Positions 42,062-50,968 of a DNA stretch of 57,078 nt are shown here, one piece after another. The notes below the pieces were generated by a model. It did no database searches. It saw nothing but the letters and a program-made list of their open reading frames with translations, and had not been told where the DNA came from. Position 1 is the first letter of the stretch; every line of letters starts with the position of its first letter. Made by a program: the position numbers and the translations under genes. The DNA comes from Prevotellaceae bacterium (GTDB lineage Bacteria > Bacteroidota > Bacteroidia > Bacteroidales > Bacteroidaceae): assembly GCA_030531085.1 (NCBI GenBank), contig JAUNOM010000014.1, positions 1 to 57,078 of the forward strand. Reading direction: 5' to 3'.

Positions 42062-42313
42062 TTACTTCTTCAGGTTACCGTAGCGGTTCATGAAGCGGTC
42101 AACGCGACCTGCTGTGTCAACAAGTTTGCTCTTACCTGTATAGAATGGGTGTGAGCTGCTTGAGATTTCGACCTTAACCACTGGGTAAGTCTCACCTTCA
42201 AACTCTACAGTGTCATTAGTCTTGCATGTAGACTTTGTAAGGAACATATCGCCGTTGGACATATCCTTGAATACGACGGGGCGATAGTTTTCTGGATGAA
42301 GATTCTTTTTCAT
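42062..42313 (-). CDS. rpmE2: 50S ribosomal protein L31, type B
   Basis: An 83-residue ribosomal protein of the large subunit. The start [20 protein letters not shown] at 42313 is typical of type B L31, which lacks the zinc-binding CxxC of type [16 protein letters not shown] and FMNRYG follow as expected. An in-frame start 42 nt upstream (42355) would run through the promoter. It is a single-gene transcript between the promoter at 42353-42383 and the terminator at 41974. Confidence 0.96.
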   Translation of the reverse strand: MKKNLHPENYRPVVFKDMSNGDMFLTKSTCKTNDTVEFEGETYPVVKVEISSSSHPFYTGKSKLVDTAGRVDRFMNRYGNLKK

Positions 42314-42352
42314 TTCCGGTTTATAATTAATGTTTAATAAAAATTGCGTTTG

Positions 42353-42383
42353 CAAAGTTACTAATAATTAACGATATGGCAAA
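42353..42383 (-). promoter_or_regulatory. Promoter of the L31 gene
   Basis: On the minus strand TTTG (42383-42380), 19 bp, TAACTTTG (42360-42353). Confidence 0.75.
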
Positions 42384-42475
42384 GTAAAGTAACAGAAAGA
42401 TTCTTTCCTGTTACCTTTTTTAACATATTGTCACAGCCAAACAATGTATTTAACATTCAATTTGATACTGTCATC

Positions 42476-42506
42476 TTGCATAATTGGGATATTCATTGTA
42501 CCTTTG
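42476..42506 (+). promoter_or_regulatory. Promoter of the ClbS-YciI-reductase genes
   Basis: TTG (42476-42478), 20 bp, TACCTTTG (42499-42506). Transcription would begin just before the VOC-like remnant. Confidence 0.68.
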
Positions 42507-42541
42507 CACGTACGAAAGGGACAGCAATAAGGCAAAAAGCA

Positions 42542-42622
42542 ATGCCTTGGGGACAATGCACCTGCCACATCACCGATCCTGAGGGCACTCTGATAGAGAC
42601 ACATTCATTCATAAAAGAATAG
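42542..42622 (+). pseudogene. C-terminal remnant of a VOC (glyoxalase/bleomycin-resistance) family gene
   Basis: A 26-codon reading frame from ATG 42542 to the stop at 42622. It contains MPWGQ and HITDPEGTLIE, which match the last strands of VOC-superfamily proteins (PWGQ...DPDGxxIE), including the C-terminal metal-ligand Glu. The rest of such a protein (about 90 residues) is missing, and a consensus promoter sits directly upstream. It is probably a deletion remnant fused to a promoter region, though it could still be translated as a leader peptide 4 nt before the ClbS-like gene. Confidence 0.5.
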
Positions 42623-42626
42623 CATA

Positions 42627-43172
42627 ATGGCAAGACCTGCAAACAAACAACAACTGATATCAGCAGCAGCGGACAACTACGATAAGCTGACAGCATTCAT
42701 TGCGTCCATGAACGAAGAAGAGCTGAACACACCATTCGACTTCTCTGCTGACGAAAAGAAAAAGGAAGCACACTGGAGACGTGACAAGAATCTGCGTGAT
42801 GTCATAATGCACCTTGTGCGATGGCAAGAACTATTGCAAATATGGGTGGCAAACAACATGAAAGGCTTGACTGTACAGTTTCTCCTTCCCGGTTATACAT
42901 GGAAGACATACGGTGACATGAACATTCTGTTTTGGAAAGAATGTCAGAATATACCCACCGATGATGCTATGAAGAGACTAAGTGACAGCCACAGACAGAT
43001 AATGAATCTGGCAGAGCGTTTTACCGACAAGGAATTGTTTGGCAAAGCCCATTACAATTGGACAGGAACGACCTCACTTGGCTCATATTTCATCAGTACA
43101 ACAAGCGCACACTATGACTGGGCACTGAAGAAACTGAAGGCACATAGAAAGAACATGAAAAGTATAAAATGA
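42627..43172 (+). CDS. ClbS/DfsB-family four-helix bundle protein (DUF1706)
   Basis: A 181-residue cytoplasmic protein with the DUF1706 pattern: MARPANKQQLISAAADNYDK at the start, KNLRDVIMHLVRWQELLQ in the middle and TTSAHYDWALKKLKAH at the end. The best known member, ClbS, protects E. coli from colibactin by hydrolysing its cyclopropane, while DfsB is linked to acid or thiol stress. No colibactin genes are near, so a general protective role against reactive compounds is likely. The YciI-like gene follows by 8 nt. Confidence 0.88.
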   Translation: MARPANKQQLISAAADNYDKLTAFIASMNEEELNTPFDFSADEKKKEAHWRRDKNLRDVIMHLVRWQELLQIWVANNMKGLTVQFLLPGYTWKTYGDMNILFWKECQNIPTDDAMKRLSDSHRQIMNLAERFTDKELFGKAHYNWTGTTSLGSYFISTTSAHYDWALKKLKAHRKNMKSIK

Positions 43173-43180
43173 CGTAAGAT

Positions 43181-43480
43181 ATGTTTATCGCAATTCTCAC
43201 ATACAAAAAGCCGCTAAGCGAGGTTGACAAATATCTTGCTGCGCATCGTGAATATCTCGCAAAATATTATTCTGCCGGAAATTTTATCGCTTCAGGTCCG
43301 CAAACGCCACGCATCGGCGGAGTGATAATGATGAAAGCGGAGAATCGTAATACCGTGGACTTTATCATTTCGCAAGATCCATTCAATATAAATGGTATCG
43401 CTGACTATCAGATTGTCGAATTTACTCCGACAATGTTCAAAGACAAAAGTCTGGAACAGGCATTAAATGATAAAGACTGA
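43181..43480 (+). CDS. YciI-like protein
   Basis: A 99-residue ferredoxin-like dimeric alpha-beta barrel protein. FIAILTYKKPLSEVDKYLAA and AHREYLAKYYSAGNFIASGP contain the conserved His of the YciI family, and DPFNINGIADYQIVEF closes it. YciI members are chlorohydrolase-like or ligand-binding proteins without an agreed function. It sits between the ClbS-like gene and the flavin reductase gene (32 nt), so all three probably form an operon for stress or xenobiotic defence. Confidence 0.9.
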   Translation: MFIAILTYKKPLSEVDKYLAAHREYLAKYYSAGNFIASGPQTPRIGGVIMMKAENRNTVDFIISQDPFNINGIADYQIVEFTPTMFKDKSLEQALNDKD

Positions 43481-43512
43481 AGAACCAATATTTTGACCTT
43501 GGGAAAAGAGTA

Positions 43513-44085
43513 ATGAAAGTAATAGGAATTAACGGCAGTGCTCGCAACAATGGCAATACGGCTATCATTATCAATAAAGTCTTCGATGAACTCAACAAAG
43601 ATGGCATAGAAACCGAACTGATACAATTGGCAGACCTTGACATTCAACCTTGCCGTGGCTGCTTCGCGTGTAAAGGCAGAGGTAACTGCGTGTTCCATAA
43701 CGATAATTTTACAGAGACATTCAGCCGTATGATGGAAGCTGACGGCATCATACTCGGTTCGCCGGTGTATTCTGCTGATGTATCTGCTAAAATGAAAGCA
43801 TTTCTGGAGCGTAGCGGTGTGGTTGTCAGCACAAATCAGGGATTGTTGAGACACAAAGTAGGAGCATCTGTTGCTGCTGTTCGTCGTGGTGGCGGTATGA
43901 CAACTGTCGACACAATGAATCACTTTATGCTTAACAAAGAGATGATTGTAGTCGGTTCTACTTATTGGAATATGGTTTATGGCAAAAACATCGGTGATGT
44001 TCTCAGTGACGAAGAGGGAATGGATAATATGCTTAATCTCGGCAAAAATATGGCAATAATCATCAAAAGAATGCAGACTAAATAA
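43513..44085 (+). CDS. NADPH-dependent FMN reductase / iron-sulfur flavoprotein-type protein
   Basis: A 190-residue flavodoxin-fold oxidoreductase. The FMN phosphate-binding loop is GINGSARNNGNTAI (residues 4-17). The cysteines in PCRGCFACKGRGNC fit the compact cluster motif of the Isf-type iron-sulfur flavoproteins, and GSPVYSADVSAKMKAF is the second FMN segment. It may reduce quinones, oxygen or nitro compounds. It ends the ClbS operon, and the strong terminator at 44130 follows. Confidence 0.92.
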   Translation: MKVIGINGSARNNGNTAIIINKVFDELNKDGIETELIQLADLDIQPCRGCFACKGRGNCVFHNDNFTETFSRMMEADGIILGSPVYSADVSAKMKAFLERSGVVVSTNQGLLRHKVGASVAAVRRGGGMTTVDTMNHFMLNKEMIVVGSTYWNMVYGKNIGDVLSDEEGMDNMLNLGKNMAIIIKRMQTK

Positions 44086-44129
44086 AACAATATACAAAAA
44101 GATAGAGTTTATCTTACCAAATGAAAAAC

Positions 44130-44167
44130 AATAAGGCCACTGAATATTGTTGTTCAGTGGCCTTATT
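44130..44167. terminator. Bidirectional terminator
   Basis: A perfect 15-bp inverted repeat (AATAAGGCCACTGAA at 44130-44144, complement at 44153-44167) with an 8-nt loop lies between the convergent FMN reductase and asnA genes. Confidence 0.85.
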
Positions 44168-44264
44168 GGCTGTTTAACCTTGACTTAATGCAAATCACCC
44201 GATATATAGGCATTGGATATCCTAATGCTTCTACATATCCGGATGATAAAAACAGGATTAAAGC

Positions 44265-45302
44265 CTAAATAAGGTTCATGCCCATTTGCTTGCATTCGCT
44301 GCGCTGTTCCTCCGGCCATATACTTGACTGTATCTCGCCTATATGTCCCTTATGAAGCAACACCATGCACAAACGGCTCTGGCCAATGCCACCACCTATA
44401 GACAACGGCAGTTTATCACCAAGCAGCTGTTTATGGAAGAAAAGTTCCTTACGGTCCATCTTCCCTTCTATCTCCAACTGCCTCAACAGACTTTCCTTAT
44501 CAACACGTATACCCATAGAGGACAATTCAAATGAACGTTCCAACACTGGATACCATATAAGGATGTCGCCATTGAGCCCCATAAAGCCATCACTGTTAGG
44601 TGTTGTCCAGTCATCATAATCAGGAGCGCGGCCATCATGCTTCTCTCCATTACTCAACTTACCGCCAATACCTATAACGAACACCGCACCATACTTCTTG
44701 CATATCTCGTCCTCACGCTCCTTTGGTGACAGATCTGGATACATCTGCAACAATTCCTCACTGTGTACGAAATGTATCTCACGCGGCAGGAAAGGCTTTA
44801 TCTGCGGATATGTCTCACATGTAAGATACTCTGTACGCAGGATTGCAGAATATATACGTTTCACCACATCTTTAAGGAAATCCAAATTACGGTCATCCCT
44901 GCTCATGGAGGCTTCCCAATCCCACTGATCCACATACAGCGAATGAAGATTATCCAGTTCCTCATCGGCACGTATGGCATTCATGTCGGTATATATGCCA
45001 TACCCTGGCTCTATACCATATTCCGCCAGTGTCAGCCTTTTCCATTTGGCAAGTGAGTGTACTACTTCCGCCTTCTGGTCTCCAAGGTCCTTTATAGGGA
45101 ATGTAACAGCGCGCTCTACGCCGTTAAGATCATCATTGATGCCAAGCCCCTGTAATACAAAAAGTGGTGCGGTGACGCGGCGCAGCCTTAATTCTGTGGA
45201 AAGATTCTGTTGGAAGAACTCCTTTATGAGTTTAATACCTTGCTCGGTTTGTTTCAAATCCAGTAAGGCTTTATAAGCTTTTGGTTTGATTAATTTACTC
45301 AT
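44265..45302 (-). CDS. asnA: Aspartate--ammonia ligase
   Basis: A 345-residue AsnA that makes asparagine from aspartate, ammonia and ATP. It has a class II tRNA-synthetase-like fold. Landmarks are LRLRRVTAPLFV, AEVVHSLAKWKRLTL, HSLYVDQWDWE, and the C-terminal SIGGGIGQSRLCMVLLHKGH that binds ATP. The length is slightly above the E. coli enzyme (330). It is monocistronic with a strong promoter. It depends on free ammonia and not glutamine, in line with a gut or rumen anaerobe. Confidence 0.97.
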   Translation of the reverse strand: MSKLIKPKAYKALLDLKQTEQGIKLIKEFFQQNLSTELRLRRVTAPLFVLQGLGINDDLNGVERAVTFPIKDLGDQKAEVVHSLAKWKRLTLAEYGIEPGYGIYTDMNAIRADEELDNLHSLYVDQWDWEASMSRDDRNLDFLKDVVKRIYSAILRTEYLTCETYPQIKPFLPREIHFVHSEELLQMYPDLSPKEREDEICKKYGAVFVIGIGGKLSNGEKHDGRAPDYDDWTTPNSDGFMGLNGDILIWYPVLERSFELSSMGIRVDKESLLRQLEIEGKMDRKELFFHKQLLGDKLPLSIGGGIGQSRLCMVLLHKGHIGEIQSSIWPEEQRSECKQMGMNLI

Positions 45303-45333
45303 GTCGTTGTGTCTGTATTCTTTTTAATGGTTG

Positions 45334-45364
45334 CAAAGTTACTACTTTTTTATTAATTTGCAAA
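45334..45364 (-). promoter_or_regulatory. Promoter of asnA
   Basis: On the minus strand TTTG (45364-45361), 19 bp, TAACTTTG (45341-45334). The leader is about 25 nt. Confidence 0.76.
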
Positions 45365-45470
45365 CACAAACAGGGAATTATTTTACAAAATGTAAGTTTA
45401 AGGACGTTTTTTTTGACTTTTTGACATCTATTTTAGCACCAGACTTTCAATACGTCAACATTCAAACAAT

Positions 45471-46523
45471 CTACATCCCGTCCCTCATAAAATCAAGTGC
45501 CTCTTCTATCTCCTTACAAGTAGCCGTCTGGTTGATGCGTATATCACCAATACCTCCAAGCAATGTGAAATTGATAATACCTGCGGTATTCTTCTTGTCA
45601 TGGGTCATCAACTCTATCAGTTCAGGATAGTCATCACAAGTTATGGGTAACACACCATACACATCACGTACAAAATGTACTGCCTGACGCATTACGTCTA
45701 CAGGGAATCCGGACTTCATCACTGCAAGATAAAGTTCCGGTATCAATCCATAAGCCACAGCGTAACCATGCAATATAGGTTTCTGTCTCCTCATGGCCCA
45801 TGACTCAAAGGCATGCCCCATAGTATGTCCAAGGTTAAGAGCCTTACGTATGCCTTTCTCATGTGGGTCTTCCTCTACAACGTGTTCCTTAACTGCCACA
45901 GAATCCGCTACCATGCGTCCAAGTTTCTGTAAATCAGGATACGCCATATCGAAAGAGACAAGTTCATGCCACATATCCGGTGTGGATATCAGTCCATGCT
46001 TCAGCATCTCAGCATAACCAGAACGTATATTCTCATCATCAAGTGTCTTCAAGAAGTCCATACACAGAATGACATAACGCGAGTCATTAAAAACTCCTAT
46101 CTCATTCTTCAATCCTCCGAAGTTCACACCTGTCTTACCTCCAACACTCGCATCAACCATAGCCAAAAGGGTTGTAGGGATATTTATGAAGTTAATGCCA
46201 CGCTTGAATGTGCTGGCGGCAAACCCACCAAGGTCTGTAACCATTCCACCTCCAAGATTTATCATAAGCGAATGACGCGTGGCCCCACCCTGTTGCAGAC
46301 TGCGCCACACGTGTGCCGTACTCTCTATAGTTTTCTCAACATCCGTTGCATTAATGGTTATTACCGTAGCCTCACGAAGGCAGGGGAAATCCTTTACCAA
46401 AGGCAGGCAGAGCCTGTTGGTTGTAGTATCAGTAAGCACAAAGATACGGTCATGCTCACACTCATTGACAGCGGCTGACAAATCAGCCTCAAGATTACTG
46501 GATATTATTATTCTCTGGTTCAT
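45471..46523 (-). CDS. aroB: 3-Dehydroquinate synthase
   Basis: A 350-residue NAD- and metal-dependent enzyme that converts DAHP to 3-dehydroquinate in the shikimate pathway. The Rossmann part contains NLGGGMVTDLGGFAASTFKR and IPTTLLAMVDASVGGKTGVN. Metal ligands are in SGYAEMLKHGL (Glu), LNLGHTMGHAFE (His) and HGYAVAYG (His). The length is normal. The gene starts 15 nt after the PBP4-type gene, so the order nadB - PBP4 - aroB is probably one transcript. Confidence 0.96.
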   Translation of the reverse strand: MNQRIIISSNLEADLSAAVNECEHDRIFVLTDTTTNRLCLPLVKDFPCLREATVITINATDVEKTIESTAHVWRSLQQGGATRHSLMINLGGGMVTDLGGFAASTFKRGINFINIPTTLLAMVDASVGGKTGVNFGGLKNEIGVFNDSRYVILCMDFLKTLDDENIRSGYAEMLKHGLISTPDMWHELVSFDMAYPDLQKLGRMVADSVAVKEHVVEEDPHEKGIRKALNLGHTMGHAFESWAMRRQKPILHGYAVAYGLIPELYLAVMKSGFPVDVMRQAVHFVRDVYGVLPITCDDYPELIELMTHDKKNTAGIINFTLLGGIGDIRINQTATCKEIEEALDFMRDGM

Positions 46524-46538
46524 GTCTTTCTATTAACT

Positions 46539-47774
46539 TTATCTACATAATTCTACGCAAACTCTGTCCTGGAATGCCTTTGCAGGGGCCGCACGCATTA
46601 CTCCCTGATTCAGGATTGCAAAGCATAATTCGTGTCCATTACCTGCAGTACAATATCCTGCCAGACTGTTAATTCCAGCAAGGGTACCTGTTTTGGCACG
46701 CACATTCTTAGCCGCCCTTGTGCCTCTCATACGTTTTTCCAACGTTCCGTCAACAGCCGCTATCGGCAGAGAATATAACAGGTTCGTATATATGTCGGAA
46801 TTATTATAAGCATATCTCAAGAAGGCCACCTCAATCTCAGCAGATACATAGTTATAAAGCGACAGCCCTGAGCCGTCAGCCAGACGGTGTGGGGTACCAT
46901 GCAACTTCATCTTACGCAACATTGCCTCAATAGCACTACGCGACTTACGTGCAGTAGAAGGACGTCCTTTTGACAGTCCCAACTGATAGAACATTGTCTC
47001 TGCGTAAAGATTGTCACTGTCCTTCATCATGCGGTGCAGCACCTGTTCTATTGTATGTGTCCTCACACACAGTTCCGTAGCTCCTGCCGGACATTTACTT
47101 ACCTGCAGTTCTCCATCAAGATATACTCCGACATCACACAGTTCCTTGACAAGAACCTGCAACAGGTTGTCCTTACGGGCATACACTAATGGGGATAATA
47201 CCGGATTGTCATCATCCCAGCACCATCCCTCGCCTAACAGGTCTGCATCCTTCATGGAACGGTCTGCATACAGATTTCCCCTTATGGTGTCCACACCAAG
47301 CTCTTTTACCGCCAAGGCAAACGAACGTATATCATCATGGCCCAGACGCGGGTCCATTCCACCTATTATATAAATATTCCCCTGAAGCGTCCTTACACTG
47401 TCAACAACACTACCAGTATAACACAGACGTGTCTTATAGAGATATGCTCCTCCAAGATTATCCAACGCCGTTACGGCCGTCAGTAACTTCATTGTTGATG
47501 CCGGCCGTAGTGCCTGTTTCTCTCCATAAGCATACAGGACAGAATCAACAGTGAGGTCATATACCATCAGCCCAAGCTGCGAAGTCTTTAAAAATGCGCT
47601 CTTACCTATAATACTGTCAAGACGCATCTGCAACGACTGGGGCCACGGAAGAACTGACGGCACTGTATCCTGACAGACGGTGTCATCGCAAACAGTATCA
47701 GCATACTCCTCTATCGTATATGTGGCAAGGGTGTCGGTATTCAATTCCGACGCCCCTGCCAACAGTGTCACCAC
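46539..47774 (-). CDS. dacB: D-Ala-D-Ala carboxypeptidase/endopeptidase (PBP4, S13 family)
   Basis: A periplasmic peptidoglycan hydrolase. The motifs of the S13 family are present: SxxK in RPASTMKLLTA, SxN in KDSDNLYAE and KTG in RAKTGTLAG. The first usable canonical start codons are GTGs at 47774 and 47771, giving 411 residues. However, the same frame continues upstream as IRFIIVTSLLSVVTLLAGAS, a convincing signal peptide, to a TAA with no ATG, GTG or TTG. Translation may therefore begin at a non-standard codon such as ATT or ATA near 47800-47825. It lies between nadB and aroB in one operon. Confidence 0.9.
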   Translation of the reverse strand: MVTLLAGASELNTDTLATYTIEEYADTVCDDTVCQDTVPSVLPWPQSLQMRLDSIIGKSAFLKTSQLGLMVYDLTVDSVLYAYGEKQALRPASTMKLLTAVTALDNLGGAYLYKTRLCYTGSVVDSVRTLQGNIYIIGGMDPRLGHDDIRSFALAVKELGVDTIRGNLYADRSMKDADLLGEGWCWDDDNPVLSPLVYARKDNLLQVLVKELCDVGVYLDGELQVSKCPAGATELCVRTHTIEQVLHRMMKDSDNLYAETMFYQLGLSKGRPSTARKSRSAIEAMLRKMKLHGTPHRLADGSGLSLYNYVSAEIEVAFLRYAYNNSDIYTNLLYSLPIAAVDGTLEKRMRGTRAAKNVRAKTGTLAGINSLAGYCTAGNGHELCFAILNQGVMRAAPAKAFQDRVCVELCR

Positions 47775-47852
47775 ACTCAGCAGTGACGTAACTATTATAA
47801 ACCTAATCGTATCTATAAAAATTTGAAAGTTATATTAAACAATACTCTCTCA

Positions 47853-49442
47853 TCATTTGTTGTCATACGCATGATGAGGATAATCCGTTGTAAAATGAAG
47901 TCCGCGGCATTCCTTACGCTCAATAGCCCATCGCGTAATGAGATAACCGACATTTATCATATTACGCAACTCACATATATCACGACTGGCATAAACGTGC
48001 TTGAACAATTCCTCGGTCTCCTCATACAGGACATCAAGCCTACGCCATGCACGCTTCAGACGCAGGTCCGAACGTACTATTCCCACATAATGAGCCATTA
48101 TCTGCCCGACTTCCTGCACACTTTGAGTTATAAGCACACGTTCCTCATTTGACAGTGTGCCCTCGTCATTCCATTCCGGTACCATTGTGTTAAAGTCGTA
48201 CTCGTCCACGTGTTCCAGCGAATGGCGTGATGCTGTCTCTGCGTATACCACAGCCTCTATAAGCGAATTGGAAGCAAGTCGGTTACCGCCATGCAGTCCT
48301 GTGCAAGCACACTCTCCTATAGCATACAGCCGCTTGATACTTGAGCAGCCGTTGAGGTCTACCTTTATGCCACCACACATATAGTGGGCAGCAGGACGTA
48401 CAGGTATATATTGCTTAGTGATATCTATACCTATGGACAGACATTTCTGATAAATATTAGGGAAGTGATGACGCGTTTCCTCTGAATCCTTATGCGTTAC
48501 ATCCAGACACACATGATCCAGACCATGTATTTTCATCTCCTTATCTATGGCACGGGCCACAATATCTCGCGGAGCAAGTGAAAGGCGTTCATCATACTTC
48601 TCCATGAACGTCTCCCCATTAGGCAGACGCAAGATACCACCATAGCCACGCATGGCCTCCGTTATCAGATAAGCGGGATGCGTCTCTCCTGGATGATACA
48701 ATGCCGTTGGATGGAACTGCACAAATTCCATATCTGCCACCGTACCCTTGGCACGGTACACCATCGCCTCACCGTCACCAGTAGCTATGACAGGATTGGT
48801 TGTAGTCTGATAGACCGCCCCACATCCTCCTGTACACATCAGAGTGACCTTGCTAAGATATGTGTCCACCTTTTGCGTCTCAGGATTGATGACGTATGCG
48901 CCATAACACTCTATATCAGGAGTCCTTCTTGTCACCTCTATACCAAGATGATGCTGCGTTATAATCTCCACTGCAAAATGGTTCTCCTTCACTTCGATAT
49001 TTGGATTACTGCGCACTGCCTCTATAAGGCCACGCTGTATCTCTGCACCCGTATCATCTGCATGGTGCAGAATGCGGAATTCAGAGTGTCCCCCCTCCCT
49101 GTGCAGATCAAACTCTCCATCATCCTTCCTGTCGAATTTCACGCCCCATTTCACCAGTTCCTTGATTTGCGATGGGGCCATACGCACTACCTGTTCCACA
49201 GCGGCGTGGTCAGAGATATAGTCTCCTGCAATCATTGTGTCTTTTATGTGCTTCTCAAAGTCATCCACGATAACGTTGGTAACAGACGCCACACCACCTT
49301 GTGCAAAATTCGTATTAGCCTCTGCAAGAGTAGTCTTGCATATAAGACAAATCCTGCCCTTGTTAGCGCGAGCCACCTTTAGGGCATAACTCATACCGGC
49401 AACTCCTGAGCCGATGATTAGGAAATCATATTTGTATACCAT
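47853..49442 (-). CDS. nadB: L-aspartate oxidase
   Basis: A 529-residue FAD enzyme that oxidises aspartate to iminoaspartate, the first step of NAD synthesis. It can use fumarate as electron acceptor in anaerobes. The FAD site is DFLIIGSGVAGMSYALKVA, substrate residues are in HREGGHSEFRILHH, and RPAAHYMCGGIKVD with ECACTGLHGGNRLASNSL is the C-terminal FAD region. nadA and nadC are not in the window. It has its own promoter and leads the PBP4-aroB genes. Confidence 0.96.
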   Translation of the reverse strand: MVYKYDFLIIGSGVAGMSYALKVARANKGRICLICKTTLAEANTNFAQGGVASVTNVIVDDFEKHIKDTMIAGDYISDHAAVEQVVRMAPSQIKELVKWGVKFDRKDDGEFDLHREGGHSEFRILHHADDTGAEIQRGLIEAVRSNPNIEVKENHFAVEIITQHHLGIEVTRRTPDIECYGAYVINPETQKVDTYLSKVTLMCTGGCGAVYQTTTNPVIATGDGEAMVYRAKGTVADMEFVQFHPTALYHPGETHPAYLITEAMRGYGGILRLPNGETFMEKYDERLSLAPRDIVARAIDKEMKIHGLDHVCLDVTHKDSEETRHHFPNIYQKCLSIGIDITKQYIPVRPAAHYMCGGIKVDLNGCSSIKRLYAIGECACTGLHGGNRLASNSLIEAVVYAETASRHSLEHVDEYDFNTMVPEWNDEGTLSNEERVLITQSVQEVGQIMAHYVGIVRSDLRLKRAWRRLDVLYEETEELFKHVYASRDICELRNMINVGYLITRWAIERKECRGLHFTTDYPHHAYDNK

Positions 49443-49791
49443 AAGTCAGATGCCCCACCTGGCCGGACATAGTCACTGACAGCAGGCATTAGCTTTGAGG
49501 GGGTATTGTAATTGCTTTATAGATAATGCCTGCAAAGTTACAAAGTTTTTTCAACAATGCCAAATTATATTATAAAAAACATTACTCCCATTAGCATAAA
49601 GTATATAACTCTGTAAACACAGCCATACTTAATTGATATGCTGGAATAACTATGTTTATAAAAATATAAAGTATTAGATTAGAAAATATGGCAACAAATG
49701 ATTATTTAAGTTAACCAACAAAATTAATCAGCAGTTTTTTTGTTTATCACGAGACTCTCATCCAATTTTACCGATTGCAACTTGCAGGAAT
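49443..49791. other. Intergenic region between nadB and the polysaccharide operon
   Basis: It holds the nadB promoter and leader on the right of nadB. The remaining 230 bp up to the epimerase stop codon are AT-rich, with no gene, known RNA or convincing terminator recognised. Confidence 0.5.
49533..49564 (-). promoter_or_regulatory. Promoter of nadB
   Basis: On the minus strand TTTG (49564-49561), 20 bp, TAACTTTG (49540-49533). The leader is about 85 nt. Confidence 0.75.
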
Positions 49792-50805
49792 TCAAAGTAA
49801 ATATTTTCGTTCATTATCATTATACCAGTCCTCAATCGCCTCCTCAAACGACCACCTGAACTTATATCCACATTCTGTCAACTTCTTTCCGCAGATATTT
49901 GTTGAAATCTGCAGCTTCTTCACTCTTGCTGGACAAATGCCCATGGGAGCACCTAGCGCACCAACGATCGTCGACGTCGGCATAATTATCCAATTGGGAA
50001 TATCCGGTACGAACTGTGTCAATCCTGTTATTTTCTTCATCACCTGTACTATATGCTCTATCGTATATGCAGGCTCAAAACAACAATTATATATATCAAA
50101 CGGTGATTTACGTTCCATCACATTCCAAAGAATAAATCTCACCAATTCCTTAACATAGACACAAGCCTTGATAGTGTCTTTACGTCCAGGATAAGCAAAT
50201 TTATGACCACGTATAGCCCAATAGAGACGGGTGAAGTTTCCATTCTCTCCCTTTCCAAACACCACGCCAGGACGGACGATTGTCAGATGCCTGTCCTTTC
50301 CGCCATTCTGCCATGCCTGATGAATTTTCTCTGCTACCAGCTTTGATATTCCGTATGGAGTGTTCGGAGTAGGCAGTGTCGTTTCCTCCTTCAGCTCCTC
50401 TGCAGCACCGTAAGGTGCAATAGACGAAGTGAACACCATCCTCTTTATTCCCCATTTTTCTGCAAATTCACACACGTTCTCCGCACCACGTATGTTAGTC
50501 TCAAAATACTCATGGTCCTCATGTCCAGGTGTGCGATGCACTGCAGCAAAATTGAAGATGATATCATCTTCTGTTGGAGTGAAAGGTAAATCCTCTATAG
50601 GCTTTCTGATGTCACACTCCACGTATGTGGATTGCAACGTCTGCCCATGACGTAAAGCAGGCTTATAGTCCCTTACTACAGGATTGGGAGTGCCCGGTTT
50701 CACTATGTCTATATTCCAAACTTGAGCATCTGGGCAATGTTCTTTTATTAAATTCGTGAGATGGGTACCGATGAACCCTGTACCGCCAGTTATTATATAA
50801 TTCAT
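49792..50805 (-). CDS. NAD-dependent sugar epimerase/dehydratase (extended SDR)
   Basis: A 337-residue extended short-chain dehydrogenase that acts on an NDP-sugar. The NAD motif GGTGFIGTHL is at residues 7-16, the active-site serine region is FTSSIAPYG, and the Tyr-x3-Lys is YGISK. It probably supplies an activated sugar to the adjacent glycosyltransferases (UDP-hexose epimerase or similar). The exact reaction is not readable. It is separated by 163 AT-rich bases from the GT4 gene upstream and could be the last gene of the operon. Confidence 0.88.
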   Translation of the reverse strand: MNYIITGGTGFIGTHLTNLIKEHCPDAQVWNIDIVKPGTPNPVVRDYKPALRHGQTLQSTYVECDIRKPIEDLPFTPTEDDIIFNFAAVHRTPGHEDHEYFETNIRGAENVCEFAEKWGIKRMVFTSSIAPYGAAEELKEETTLPTPNTPYGISKLVAEKIHQAWQNGGKDRHLTIVRPGVVFGKGENGNFTRLYWAIRGHKFAYPGRKDTIKACVYVKELVRFILWNVMERKSPFDIYNCCFEPAYTIEHIVQVMKKITGLTQFVPDIPNWIIMPTSTIVGALGAPMGICPARVKKLQISTNICGKKLTECGYKFRWSFEEAIEDWYNDNERKYLL

Positions 50806-50968
50806 AAGTTACAATATTTAATAATTTATATACTATTATGTCAAATATTAATAAACGGTTATTTGTTACCTTATATGTACTATATGCCCAGTTTGAAGCG
50901 TACATAATACATTACGAGTGATACATAATTTAGTTAATATATAAAATCATTTATATACTTGTAATCCA

